Shown: positions 13,671 through 22,655 of the stretch, one piece after another
How the letters are laid out: each line of letters begins with the position of its first letter
Position numbering within the stretch: position 1 is the stretch's first letter
NCBI GenBank assembly: GCA_963800975.1
Contig: CAWDDB010000002.1
Location: forward strand, 165,284-229,283
DNA length: 64,000 nucleotides
Direction: 5' to 3'
Source: JALYGY01 sp963800975
GTDB taxonomy: Bacteria > Actinomycetota > Rubrobacteria > Rubrobacterales > Rubrobacteraceae
Position numbers and translations under genes: made by a program
The notes under the pieces: generated by a model
What the model saw: only the letters and a program-made list of their open reading frames with translations
What the model was told of the DNA's origin: nothing
Database searches by the model: none

Positions 13671-15995
13671 ATGAAGGCGCCCACGCGAGAGCGGCGTGAG
13701 ATCTCCGTGCGGGGCATCGTGCAGGGCGTGGGGTTCCGGCCCTTCGTCTACGCCCTGGCGCGCCGGCGTGGGCTCTCGGGGCTGGTGCGCAACGACGCCG
13801 AAGGGGTACACATCGAGGCCGAAGGCGCCCAGGAGGACCTCGAAGCCTTTGTCGGCGAGATCAGGGACGAGGCGCCGGCCCTCGCCGTGATCGAAGCCCT
13901 CTCCTGGCGTCCCCTCGCGGTAGTCGAGGAGAGCGGTTTCCGCATAGTAGAGAGCCGGGAAGGGGTCAGGCGGCGGGCCCTGATCTCCCCCGACGTCGCC
14001 ACCTGCGAGAGGTGCTTTGCCGAGATCTTTGACCCAGCGGACCGTCGCCACCGCTACCCCTTCACCAACTGCACCAACTGCGGCCCGCGCTTCACCATTA
14101 CCCGCTCGGTCCCCTACGACCGGGCGATGACCACGATGTCCTCGTTCGAGATGTGCCCCGAGTGCCAGCGGGAGTACGACGACCCGTCGGACCGTCGCTT
14201 CCACGCCCAGCCCAACGCCTGCCCGGTCTGCGGCCCGCGGGTGAGGTTGCTCGACAGGTTCGGCCACGAGCTACGGAGCAAGCCGGAGGACCCCATCCTG
14301 CGGGCGGCCCGGATGCTGCGCGGGCGCGCGATCCTGGCCATAAAGGGACTCGGCGGCTACCACCTGGCCTGCGATCCCTTCGACGAGAAGGCGGTAAGAA
14401 CGCTGCGCGGACGCAAGGTGCGCCAGGACAAGCCCTTCGCGCTGATGGCCCGCGACCTGGAGCAGGTTCGGGAGATCTGCAAGATCGGTCCCGAAGAAGA
14501 AACGCTTCTCACCTCCGCTGCGCGCCCCATAGTGCTGCTGGAGCGCAGGGAGGACTGCGGCGTGGCGGAGCAAGTTGCGCCGCGCCAGAGCACCCTTGGC
14601 GTCATGCTCGCTTACACGCCCCTGCACCACCTGCTTTTGGACGACGCGGGCATCCCGCTGGTCATGACGAGCGGCAACAACTCAGACGAGCCCATAGCGT
14701 ACCGAGACGAGGAGGCCCTGGATCAGCTCGGCGAGATCGCCGATTACTTCCTGATCCACGACCGCCCGATCCACATGCGCTGCGACGATTCCGTGGTCCG
14801 GGTGGCGGGCGGAGAACCGTACCAGATCCGGCGCTCCCGCGGCTACGCGCCCGCCCCGCTGAGGGTAGCCGAGGGTTTCGGACGGCACACGCTGGCCTGC
14901 GGAGGCGAGCTGAAGAACACCTTCTGCGTGGCCAAAGAGAGACACGCCTTCCCGAGCCACCACGTCGGGGATCTGGAGAACTACGAGACCCTGAGATCGT
15001 TCCGGGAGGGGATCGAGCACTACTGCAGGCTCTTCGACGTGCACCCCGAGCTCGTCGCGTACGACCTCCACCCCGAGTACCTGTCGACCAAGTACGCGGC
15101 GGAGCTGGAGGAGTCGGGGCTTCCGGCGGTCGGCGTGCAGCACCACCACGCCCACGTCGCGAGCTGCCTGGCGGACAACGAGCGCCCGTCAGAGGAACGC
15201 GTCATCGGGGTGGCGCTGGACGGGACCGGCTACGGTACCGACGGGGCCGTCTGGGGCGGGGAGTTCTTCGAGGGCAGCGTGGCCGACGGGTTCGTGCGGC
15301 GGGCGCACCTGGAGTACGCTCCCATGCCGGGTGGGACGGCCGCCATCCGCCAGCCGTGGCGGATGGCGCTGGCTTACCTGATCTCGCTGTACGGCGAGGA
15401 CGAAGCCCTGAAGCTGCCGCTGCCGATGGTAGACGAGGCGGGCGAGCGCAACGTGCGCCTCGTCGCCAGGCTCGTAGAACACGAGCTCAATACCCCGCCG
15501 ACCTCGAGCGCGGGCCGGCTCTTCGACGCGGTTGCTGCTCTGGTCGGGGTGCCCGGCTCCCAACGAAGCACATACGAGGGTCAGGCCGCCATCGAGCTGG
15601 AGCTTGCCGCCGCAGGACCCGCGAGCAGCGGATACCCGTTCAGCTTGCGGCCGGGCGCGGAGGGGTGGGTGGTCGAGACCCGGGACATCGTCCGTGGGGT
15701 AGTCGAGGACCGGCTGGCCGGGTACCGGACCGCGACCGTGTCCTCCAGGTTCCACCGCACCGTGGCCGAGGTCGTGGTCGCGGGCTGCGAGGAAATCCGG
15801 GCCGGCGGGGGACCGGGCAGGGTCGCGCTCTCCGGCGGCACCTTCCAGAACTCGCTGCTAACGGAGCAGGTGCTAGAGTTACTCGCGGAGAAAGGCTTCA
15901 CGGTCTACCGGCACCGACGGGTGCCAGCCAACGACGGAGGACTCGCCTTGGGACAGGCGGTATTGGCAAACAGGGACACGCGGGGACGTCCGTAG
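13671..15995 (+). CDS. hypF: carbamoyltransferase HypF
   Basis: 774 residues, normal length. Domains in order: acylphosphatase (VRGIVQGVGFRPFVYAL, residues 9-95), two zinc-finger pairs (CERC, CTNCG, CPEC, CPVCG, about 110-185), YrdC-like (IKGLGGYHLACD, KPFALMARD, MTSGNNSDEP), then the Kae1-like domain (HHHAHVASCLADN, DGTGYGTDGAVWGGEF). It converts carbamoyl phosphate to a carbamoyl adenylate and passes the group to the HypE C-terminal Cys for cyanide synthesis. Its TAG stop at 15993-15995 lies inside a palindromic repeat, so the repeat may have set the present C-terminus. Confidence 0.96.
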   Translation: MKAPTRERREISVRGIVQGVGFRPFVYALARRRGLSGLVRNDAEGVHIEAEGAQEDLEAFVGEIRDEAPALAVIEALSWRPLAVVEESGFRIVESREGVRRRALISPDVATCERCFAEIFDPADRRHRYPFTNCTNCGPRFTITRSVPYDRAMTTMSSFEMCPECQREYDDPSDRRFHAQPNACPVCGPRVRLLDRFGHELRSKPEDPILRAARMLRGRAILAIKGLGGYHLACDPFDEKAVRTLRGRKVRQDKPFALMARDLEQVREICKIGPEEETLLTSAARPIVLLERREDCGVAEQVAPRQSTLGVMLAYTPLHHLLLDDAGIPLVMTSGNNSDEPIAYRDEEALDQLGEIADYFLIHDRPIHMRCDDSVVRVAGGEPYQIRRSRGYAPAPLRVAEGFGRHTLACGGELKNTFCVAKERHAFPSHHVGDLENYETLRSFREGIEHYCRLFDVHPELVAYDLHPEYLSTKYAAELEESGLPAVGVQHHHAHVASCLADNERPSEERVIGVALDGTGYGTDGAVWGGEFFEGSVADGFVRRAHLEYAPMPGGTAAIRQPWRMALAYLISLYGEDEALKLPLPMVDEAGERNVRLVARLVEHELNTPPTSSAGRLFDAVAALVGVPGSQRSTYEGQAAIELELAAAGPASSGYPFSLRPGAEGWVVETRDIVRGVVEDRLAGYRTATVSSRFHRTVAEVVVAGCEEIRAGGGPGRVALSGGTFQNSLLTEQVLELLAEKGFTVYRHRRVPANDGGLALGQAVLANRDTRGRP

Positions 15996-16020
15996 AGACG
16001 TAGCGTGCTACGTCTCTACG
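15991..16020. repeat. second copy of the 30-bp palindromic repeat
   Basis: Arms CGTAGAGACGTAGCG and TGCTACGTCTCTACG pair at 14 of 15 positions. It differs by one base from the copy at 11838-11867 and supplies the hypF stop codon. A further partial unit, GGTCTCTCTACGG, follows at about 16024-16036. Confidence 0.85.
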
Positions 16021-16058
16021 TGGGGTCTCTCTACGGGCCGAAGAGAAGGAGGTAGGCA

Positions 16059-16337
16059 ATGTGTTTGGGGATACCGGGCCGGATAGTTGAGATCATCGAC
16101 GAGGATCTGACGCTGGCCAAGGCCGAGGTGAGCGGCGTCCGGAGGAACATAAATATCGGCCTCGTCCACTACGACGAGGAGCGCGTCGAGATCGGGGATT
16201 GGGTGCTCATCCACGTAGGCTTCGCCATGTCCAAGATCGACGAAGCCGAAGCCCACGCCACCCTGAAGGCCCTGGAGGGGATAGGCGAGGAATACGAGCA
16301 GGAGCTCGAAGAGCTAAAGGCCTCCCAGATAGAGTGA
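16059..16337 (+). CDS. hypC: hydrogenase assembly chaperone HypC
   Basis: 92 residues starting MCLGIPGRIVEI. The Cys at position 2 is the ligand that holds the Fe(CN)2CO unit between HypC and HypD. The rest is the HypC beta-barrel (GDWVLIHVGFAMSKIDEAEA) and a C-terminal helix that contacts the large subunit. AGAAGGAGG lies 7-10 bases upstream. It is followed 2 bases later by a second HypC-like gene. Confidence 0.95.
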   Translation: MCLGIPGRIVEIIDEDLTLAKAEVSGVRRNINIGLVHYDEERVEIGDWVLIHVGFAMSKIDEAEAHATLKALEGIGEEYEQELEELKASQIE

Positions 16338-16339
16338 GC

Positions 16340-16621
16340 ATGAGCGAGAGGGATCCCACGCTGCTAGGCAACTGTACCCTGGACCACGACGGCTGCGTCG
16401 TCTGCTCGGACGCCGGCATCCCGGTGCGCGTGCTGTCCATCGAGGACGACGACGCCCTCTGCGAAGACGGAGCAGGCAACCGGGCCGAGATAGCCATAGA
16501 GCTGGTATCCCCCGTACGGATCGGAGAGGTCCTCTTGACCCACGGAGGGGTCGCCATCGGCAAGGTGGTGGCGACGAGCCAAACCACTGAAAGCGAGGGC
16601 CGCAGGCCCGATGCGTGCTGA
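16340..16621 (+). CDS. HypC-like protein lacking the N-terminal Met-Cys
   Basis: 93 residues. The barrel pattern PVRVLSIEDDDALCEDGAGNRAEIAIEL..RIGEVLLTHGGVAIGKV matches the HypC family, but the start is not MC. Instead there is a cysteine cluster NCTLDHDGCVVCSDAG. It may be a partner chaperone or iron-unit carrier using a different Cys. HypC paralogues of this kind occur in hydrogenase operons with more than one chaperone; the exact task is unknown. The start ATG was chosen for its position just after the hypC stop. Confidence 0.8.
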   Translation: MSERDPTLLGNCTLDHDGCVVCSDAGIPVRVLSIEDDDALCEDGAGNRAEIAIELVSPVRIGEVLLTHGGVAIGKVVATSQTTESEGRRPDAC

Positions 16622-16671
16622 CGAAGCGGAGGCGAAGACCGGAGCGTGCTGCCGACCGAAGGGAGGCCCCA

Positions 16672-17799
16672 TTGAAGTACGTAAGCGAGTTCCGGGACGC
16701 AGAGCTTGCGCGGGCCGTGGCGGCGGAGATCGCCTCGGTCACTGACCCAGACCGCCACTACAAGCTGATGGAGGTCTGCGGCGGCCACACCCACACCATC
16801 TACCGCCACGGCATAAAGGACCTCCTCCCCGACCAGGTGGAGCTGGTACACGGCCCGGGCTGCCCCGTGTGCGTGCTGCCCATGGGCCGGGTCGACGAGG
16901 GCATCGAGATCGCCGAGCGGCCCGAGGTCATCTTTACCTGCTTCGGCGACATGATGCGGGTGCCCGGCTCGAAGGGGAACCTGCTCGAGATCAAAGCCCA
17001 GGGCGCCGACATCCGGATGGTCTACTCGCCGCTCGACGCCCTGCGCATCGCGCGCGAGAACCCCGACCGCGAGGTCGTCTTCTACGCGATAGGCTTCGAG
17101 ACCACCGCGCCCTCCACCGCGCTCACCCTGCAACGGGCGAAGAAAGAAGGCATCGAGAACTTCTCCGTCTTCTGCAACCACGTCACCATCGTCCCGCCTG
17201 TGCGGGCGCTACTTGACTCCCCGGATCTTCGCCTCGACGCGTTTATCGGGCCGGGGCACGTCTCGACGGTGATCGGTTGCCGGCCGTACGAGTTCATGCC
17301 GGAAGACTACGGCAAGCCGGTCGCGGTGGCCGGGTTCGAGCCGCTGGACATCCTGCAGTCCGTCCTGATGCTGATGCGCCAGCTCGACGAGGGGCGCTGC
17401 GAGGTCGAGAACCAGTACGGCCGGGTCGTGCTCTGGGAGGGCAACCTGCAGGCCCTCAAGAGCATGGCCGAGGTCTTCGAGCTCAGGCCTTACTTCGAGT
17501 GGCGGGGACTCGGGTTTATCGCCCAGTCGGCGCTCAAGCTCTCCCCGGCGTACGCGGACTACGACGCCGAGCTGCGCTACTCCACGCCCGGCGTGCGGGT
17601 GGCCGACCCCAAGGCGTGTCAGTGCGGGGAGGTCCTCAAGGGTGTACTCAAGCCGCACGAGTGCAGGGTCTTCGGGACCGCCTGCACCCCGGACCATCCC
17701 CTAGGCGCTTTGATGGTCTCCTCCGAGGGCGCCTGCGCCGCCTACTACAACTTCGGCCGCAAGTCTTTCGAGAAGGTCGAGATCGGCTCCAAGGAATGA
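16672..17799 (+). CDS. hypD: hydrogenase Fe(CN)2CO assembly protein HypD
   Basis: 375 residues from TTG 16672, which has GGGAGG 6 bases upstream; a GTG at 16615 would add an Arg-rich leader overlapping the previous gene. Motifs: MEVCGGHTHTIYRHG, HGPGCPVCVLP, GFETTAPSTA and the C-terminal CQCGE plus cysteines that hold its [4Fe-4S] cluster. It forms the scaffold with HypC on which CN and CO ligands join the iron. It overlaps hypE by ATGA. Confidence 0.95.
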   Translation: MKYVSEFRDAELARAVAAEIASVTDPDRHYKLMEVCGGHTHTIYRHGIKDLLPDQVELVHGPGCPVCVLPMGRVDEGIEIAERPEVIFTCFGDMMRVPGSKGNLLEIKAQGADIRMVYSPLDALRIARENPDREVVFYAIGFETTAPSTALTLQRAKKEGIENFSVFCNHVTIVPPVRALLDSPDLRLDAFIGPGHVSTVIGCRPYEFMPEDYGKPVAVAGFEPLDILQSVLMLMRQLDEGRCEVENQYGRVVLWEGNLQALKSMAEVFELRPYFEWRGLGFIAQSALKLSPAYADYDAELRYSTPGVRVADPKACQCGEVLKGVLKPHECRVFGTACTPDHPLGALMVSSEGACAAYYNFGRKSFEKVEIGSKE

Positions 17800-18875
17800 G
17801 CGAGCAGCGAGAGCAACGCGTCCTCGACGCGCTCGAACAGAACCGCCGCCGGCCGCCGAAGTTCGACGCCGCGCGCATAGACATGAGCCACGGCGCGGGC
17901 GGCAAGGCCACCCACAAGCTCATAGAGGGGCTACTGCTCCCGGCCCTGAACAACCCCGCGCTCGCGCCCCTCTCAGACGCGGCGTTGTTGCCATTTGGGG
18001 ACGCAAAACTGGCGCTCACCACCGACTCCTTCGTGGTTCGGCCGCTGGTCTTCCCAGGGGGGTCCATAGGGGAGCTCGCGGTCAACGGCACGGTTAACGA
18101 CCTGGCGGTCTCTGGGGCGACCCCGATCGGGCTCTCGGCGGCCCTTATCGTCGAGGAGGGACTCGAGACCGACGTGCTGGCCCACGAGGTGGAGGCGATA
18201 GCGACCTCGGCAGAGCGGGCCGGGGTCTCCGTAGCCACCGGGGACACCAAGGTGGTCGAGCGTGGCAAGGGAGACGGGCTCTACGTCGTCACCACGGGCG
18301 TCGGGGTCGCGGACCCCGAGCTTGTCCTCTCCCCCACCTCCGTGCGGCCTGGGGACAGTATCCTCTGCTCCGGAACGCTGGGAGACCACGGCGCGGCCAT
18401 CCTGATCGCGCGCGGAGACCTGGAGCTCGAGGCCGAGGTGCTCTCGGATACCAGGCCGCTCGTCCAGCTCGTCGGGGCCCTCAAGGACGCCGCGGGAAAG
18501 GGGCTGCGATTTATGCGAGACCCCACCCGTGGCGGGGTCGGGACGGTTCTGAACGAGCTGGCCCGCGACTCGGGGTACGGGGTCGCGCTGTGGGAGGAGA
18601 GGCTCCCGATCCGGGACGTCGTCAACGGCGCCTGCGAGATCCTGGGCATAGACCCCCTATACGTCGCCAACGAAGGCAAACTCCTCGCCGTCGTCGCCCC
18701 CGAGGCGGCCGATTCGGCCCTGGAAGCCCTACGGAACACCGAGGGCGGCGAGGAAGCCGCCATTATCGGCGAGGTGCGCGAGGAACCCGCACGCATGGTC
18801 ATCATGCACACCCAGTTCGGCGGCACCCGCATGATAGACATGCTCGTCGGCGACCCGCTGCCGAGGATTTGCTAG
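17796..18875 (+). CDS. hypE: carbamoyl dehydratase HypE
   Basis: 359 residues; the ATG overlaps the hypD stop. PurM/AIR-synthase fold with DMSHGAGGKATHKLI, TTDSFVVRP, VNDLAVSGATP and MRDPTRGGVGTVLNE. The C-terminus ends PRIC, the conserved Cys that receives the carbamoyl group from HypF and is dehydrated to thiocyanate. The first 25 residues are an N-terminal extension before the usual start region. Confidence 0.95.
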   Translation: MSEQREQRVLDALEQNRRRPPKFDAARIDMSHGAGGKATHKLIEGLLLPALNNPALAPLSDAALLPFGDAKLALTTDSFVVRPLVFPGGSIGELAVNGTVNDLAVSGATPIGLSAALIVEEGLETDVLAHEVEAIATSAERAGVSVATGDTKVVERGKGDGLYVVTTGVGVADPELVLSPTSVRPGDSILCSGTLGDHGAAILIARGDLELEAEVLSDTRPLVQLVGALKDAAGKGLRFMRDPTRGGVGTVLNELARDSGYGVALWEERLPIRDVVNGACEILGIDPLYVANEGKLLAVVAPEAADSALEALRNTEGGEEAAIIGEVREEPARMVIMHTQFGGTRMIDMLVGDPLPRIC

Positions 18876-18942
18876 GAAACGCCAGGCTATGAAGATCGAC
18901 AAATTCGACCGCAAGGTCTTTTAAAGGCGTCGTCTAGATGGG

Positions 18943-19896
18943 ATGCCTGTTCTCATGCGCATAGCGGTCATCGGCACGGGCGGGGTGGGAGGCTATTTCG
19001 GCGGACGGCTGGCGCAAGCCGGAGAGGACGTGACCTTTATCGCCCGCGGCGAGCAGCTACGGGCCCTGCGCGAGCGCGGCCTTCGGGTGGAGAGCGTCAA
19101 GGGCGACTTCGAGGTCGAACCGGCACGGGCGACCGACAACCCGGACGATGTGGGAGAGGTCGACGTCGTGATCGTCGGCGTCAAGGCGTGGCAGGTGCCC
19201 GAGGTCGCGCAGACGATGCGCCCTTTGATCGGGCCCGAGTCGTACGTGCTGCCGTTGCAGAACGGGGTCGAGGCGTCGGCCCAGCTGGCCGAGGTTCTGG
19301 GGGCCGATCGTGTGCTGGGCGGACTGGCCAGGATCTTCAGCTTCGTCGTGGAGCCGGGCCACGTCAGGCATGTGGGCGGGCCTGCCTCCGTGGAGTTGGG
19401 CGAGCTGGACAACCGCCCGAGCGAACGGACCGGGCGCCTGCGCGACGTCTTCGTTCGAGCTGGAGTAGAGACTGAGGTCTCCCGGGACATTCGCGTCGCC
19501 TTGTGGGAGAAGTTCATGTTCATAGCCCCGTTCGGGGGGATCGGCGCGGTGACGCGCGCCCCGATCGGGACGCTGCGCGACCTACCGGAGACGCGAGAGA
19601 TGCTGCAGCAGGGTATGCGGGAGATCTTCGACGTGGCGCGGACGGAGGGCATCGACCTGGTCGACGATGCCGTGGCTAGGACGATGGCCTTCGCGGATAG
19701 CCAGCCGCCGGTCGGAACGTCCTCGATGCAGCGCGACATCGTCGCGGGAAGACCCTCCGAGCTCGAGGCGTGGAACGGGGCAGCCGTACGGTTGGGAAGA
19801 CGGGCGGGCGTGGCGACCCCGTTGCACGCCTTTCTGTACCACAGCCTGTTGCCGCTCGAGCTTGAGGCACGGGGCGAGTTGAGGTTCCCGGACTGA
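18943..19896 (+). CDS. 2-dehydropantoate 2-reductase (PanE/ApbA family)
   Basis: 317 residues. IAVIGTGGVGGYFGGRLAQAG is the NAD(P)-binding Rossmann start; LPLQNGVEA and LWEKFMFIAPFGGIGAVTRAPIG are the catalytic ketopantoate-reductase regions with the conserved Lys. It would reduce 2-dehydropantoate to pantoate for coenzyme A. The start could be ATG 18943 or ATG 18955. It lies between hypE and the hypA-hypB pair, so it may be a passenger or use a related substrate. Confidence 0.88.
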   Translation: MPVLMRIAVIGTGGVGGYFGGRLAQAGEDVTFIARGEQLRALRERGLRVESVKGDFEVEPARATDNPDDVGEVDVVIVGVKAWQVPEVAQTMRPLIGPESYVLPLQNGVEASAQLAEVLGADRVLGGLARIFSFVVEPGHVRHVGGPASVELGELDNRPSERTGRLRDVFVRAGVETEVSRDIRVALWEKFMFIAPFGGIGAVTRAPIGTLRDLPETREMLQQGMREIFDVARTEGIDLVDDAVARTMAFADSQPPVGTSSMQRDIVAGRPSELEAWNGAAVRLGRRAGVATPLHAFLYHSLLPLELEARGELRFPD

Positions 19897-20006
19897 TGGC
19901 GCTATCGTTCGCCGGGCCGATCCGCTCTGCTAGACTGGCCGGAGGGGAAGCCAGGGGAGACCGGATTATTGTGCCGGTAGCGTTCTGACCTTCGGAGGTG
20001 CTGGCG

Positions 20007-21197
20007 GTGCGACAGGCGGACGCGGATATTCTCGCGGCCCGGAGCAGGGAAGAGTTGCTACGCCGCAACGGCGTCTTCGAATCCTTCTTCCAGGCCGAGG
20101 CCCCCAGACTTGCTCAGGCCTGTCACGAGATGTCTCGTCGTTTCCAGGCAGGTGGGAGACTATTGGCTTTCGGCAATGGTCCGGCGGCAACCGACGCCCA
20201 GCACGTCTCCGTGGAGTTCGTACACCCTGTTATAGTCGGCAAGCGGGCCCTGCCCGCGCTGGACCTCGGCCCGGACTTCGAGACACGCCTGCCGGTCGTC
20301 CTGCAGCCAGAGGACATGGTCATGGGCTTCGCGTTTCCCGAGAAGGACGACGCGGTGGAGCGTGCGCTCCGGGCGGCCGGGGAAAGAGGCGCGCTCACTT
20401 TCGCGCTCTCGGGCGACCCTGGGGACTATCGGTTCGATCTTCCGGACGAAGACCCGTTCGTGTGCCAGGAGGTCTTCGAGGTCCTCTACCACTTGCTGTG
20501 GGAGACCGTGCACGTGTACTTCGAGCACAGGGAGCAGGGGCACGACGTGGGAGCCTCTTCCTTTCTCTACCCCTTCCTGGGCAAGGGCGAACAGCGGCTC
20601 GAAGGCGTCGTCGAAGAGGTGCGGGGCTCGATGCTGCAGAAGATGGAGGAGGTCAACGGCATGCGGGCCGCGGTCGCGGCGTCTGAGGCCGAGGCCATCT
20701 CCGGTATCGCCGCGGCCATCTCGGAGCGCCTGGCCTTGGGGGGCAAGATCGTCGCCTTCGGCAACGGCGGCTCGGCCACGGATGCCAACGACCTGGTGAT
20801 CGACTGCGTCGCCCCTCCGCCGGGCTTCACGCCCATCCCGGCCGTGTCCCTGGCAGCGGAGCCGGCCAACGTAACGGCGATCGCCAACGACATCGGTGCC
20901 GAGGCCATCTTCGCCCGCCAACTCATCGCCCACGCCCGCCCCGAGGACGTCGCGATCGGCATCTCCACCAGCGGAGGCTCGGCCAACATCCTTTCGACCC
21001 TGGCCGAAGCCCGCAAGAGGGGGTTGCTCACGGTCGGCATCGTAGGCTACGACGGCGGGAGGATCGTCGGTGAGAAGCTCGCGGACCACGCGGTCGTGGT
21101 ACGCTCGGATTACATCCCGCGCATCCAGGAGGTGCAGGCCTCCGTCTACCACGTGTTGCGCGGGCTCATCGAGACGTCGATGAGGGGGAAGGAATAG
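20007..21197 (+). CDS. tandem SIS-domain sugar-isomerase-like protein of the hydrogenase locus
   Basis: 396 residues from GTG 20007, chosen for GGAGG 8 bases upstream; GTG 19998 is also in frame. Two SIS domains: the first with LLAFGNGPAATDAQH (about residues 50-64), the second with GGKIVAFGNGGSATDANDL and ISTSGGSANIL, as in phosphoheptose isomerase GmhA. The first copy lacks the second Ser of the GNGGS loop. SIS proteins of this sort occur in actinobacterial hyp operons. The substrate and the link to hydrogenase assembly are unknown. Confidence 0.85.
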   Translation: MRQADADILAARSREELLRRNGVFESFFQAEAPRLAQACHEMSRRFQAGGRLLAFGNGPAATDAQHVSVEFVHPVIVGKRALPALDLGPDFETRLPVVLQPEDMVMGFAFPEKDDAVERALRAAGERGALTFALSGDPGDYRFDLPDEDPFVCQEVFEVLYHLLWETVHVYFEHREQGHDVGASSFLYPFLGKGEQRLEGVVEEVRGSMLQKMEEVNGMRAAVAASEAEAISGIAAAISERLALGGKIVAFGNGGSATDANDLVIDCVAPPPGFTPIPAVSLAAEPANVTAIANDIGAEAIFARQLIAHARPEDVAIGISTSGGSANILSTLAEARKRGLLTVGIVGYDGGRIVGEKLADHAVVVRSDYIPRIQEVQASVYHVLRGLIETSMRGKE

Positions 21198-21200
21198 CGC

Positions 21201-21572
21201 GTGCACGAGCTCTCCATAGCCGAGTCGGTGGTCCGGATCGCCACGCGCCACGCCGACGGGCGTCAGGTCACGAAGGTGTACCTCAAGGTCGGCCACCTGA
21301 GACAGGTCGTGCCTTCGGCCCTGGCCTTCGGCTTCGAGCTCCTGGCTCAGGGAACGACCCTCGAGGGCGCGGAGCTAGAGATGGACGAGGTGCCGGCCAC
21401 CGGCCTCTGCCGCGAGTGCGGGCAGGAGACCCGGCTGGAGAATTTCCCCCTCCGATGCGCGACGTGCGGCTGCCTCGACCTGGAGCTACTCGGCGGATCG
21501 GAGCTGTACGTGGAGTCGCTTGAACTGGAGGAGCGTCCGGCAGTAGATCAGGAGCTGAAGGCTGACAGCTGA
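21201..21572 (+). CDS. hypA: hydrogenase nickel incorporation protein HypA
   Basis: 123 residues; GTG start 3 bases after the SIS stop. MHELSIAESVV gives the His2 nickel site (with the initiator retained), and the zinc-binding pairs CREC and CATCGC are at about residues 70-73 and 91-96. It delivers nickel to the large subunit with HypB. The C-terminal 12 or so residues (AVDQELKADS) come from GCTGA-rich repeats and may be an extension. Confidence 0.93.
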   Translation: MHELSIAESVVRIATRHADGRQVTKVYLKVGHLRQVVPSALAFGFELLAQGTTLEGAELEMDEVPATGLCRECGQETRLENFPLRCATCGCLDLELLGGSELYVESLELEERPAVDQELKADS

Positions 21573-21597
21573 CCGCTTGAAAAGGGAGGCAAAGCTC

Positions 21598-22296
21598 ATG
21601 CACCGCACGGCGGTAAAGAAGATCGTCATGGAGGGCGTACTGGACGCCAACGACGCGCTCGCCCAGGCGAACCGGGAACGCTTCGACCGGGCCGGGAACT
21701 ACGTGGTGAACATGATGAGCTCGCCCGGGGCTGGCAAGACGGCGCTCCTGGAGCACACGCTGGATCGCCTGCGCGGCAAACAACGCCTCGGCATCCTGGA
21801 GGGCGACGTACAGACGACGCTCGACGCGGACCGCCTGGCCCGCTTCCACGTCCCGCTGGTGCAGGTGAACACGGATCCCGGCTTCGGCGGCGAGTGCCAC
21901 CTCGACGCGAACATGGTCCGCTCCGGTCTGGCCGAGCTCCCGCTCGAGGAGATCGACGTCCTGATCATCGAGAACGTCGGGAACCTCGTCTGCCCGGCCG
22001 AGTTCAGGGTCGGCGAAGACGCGAGGGTTATGGTCTACTCGATCACCGAAGGCGAAGAGAAACCACTAAAGTACCCCTTGATGTTCCGGTCGGCCGACCT
22101 GGTGCTTATCAACAAGGTGGACCTGCTGGAGCACCTGGACTTCGACCTGGACCAGTTCCTCGCCAACCTGGACGCGGTCAACCCTGGCGTCGAACGCGTC
22201 CTCACGAGCGCCCGCACGGGTCAAGGCGTGGACGAATGGTGCTCCTGGCTGGGGCGACACCCGGCCGTGGCCGGCGACGCCCAACAGGGCCCCTGA
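21598..22296 (+). CDS. hypB: hydrogenase nickel incorporation GTPase HypB
   Basis: 232 residues from ATG 21598, which has GGGAGG 8 bases upstream; a TTG at 21577 is also in frame. P-loop SSPGAGKT, switch regions GDVQTTLDADR and NTDPGFGGECHLDA, base motif NKVD. The metal-binding Cys and His of the G-domain (GGECHLD) are present. It lacks both the CCxxC motif and the His-rich N-terminal stretch of many HypB proteins; the His-rich peptide at 3899-4078 may take over that storage role. Confidence 0.95.
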   Translation: MHRTAVKKIVMEGVLDANDALAQANRERFDRAGNYVVNMMSSPGAGKTALLEHTLDRLRGKQRLGILEGDVQTTLDADRLARFHVPLVQVNTDPGFGGECHLDANMVRSGLAELPLEEIDVLIIENVGNLVCPAEFRVGEDARVMVYSITEGEEKPLKYPLMFRSADLVLINKVDLLEHLDFDLDQFLANLDAVNPGVERVLTSARTGQGVDEWCSWLGRHPAVAGDAQQGP

Positions 22297-22655
22297 CCGG
22301 CCTGACGCGGTTCGCGGAAGGTTTGCGGCACAAGGCTCTAAGGCTTCGAGGTTCCGAGGTTACTGAGGCGACGTCTTTGCGGCCCCGACCAAGCCCCGAA
22401 AGCTTCGGCCTGTGACAACCCCAAGAGCCTAAGGAACTTCTCCTGAGCCCTATCCTCGCCGCTACAAGTGAGAGTCGCGTGTTGCTCCCACTCCAGACAT
22501 TGGTAAGCGATCTTGAGTGATGCGAAGAACTGTAAAAAACACAATATAAAGTATGAAGAAACGCAAGTAATTCAACATGTAGTGTTGACTATGAAGTTTA
22601 GGGGTGGAAGGATGTGGTTTCTTGAAGGGAAACCTCACGGTGTGGAGGTATGGAG
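22297..22655. other. intergenic region before the LPxTG gene with an inverted repeat
   Basis: About 350 bases, AT-richer than its surroundings, after the hypB stop. The first half is degenerate short repeats (AAGGCTCTAAGGCTTCGAGG). TCAACA (22572-22577) pairs with TGTTGA (22583-22588), and TTGACT at 22585-22590 could be a -35 box, though no good -10 is seen 17 bases on. No gene recognised. Confidence 0.4.

Noticed and set aside
18889..18924. ATG-led 11-codon frame (MKIDKFDRKVF) after hypE
   Set aside because: Too short and without a strong ribosome site or family; kept as non-coding.
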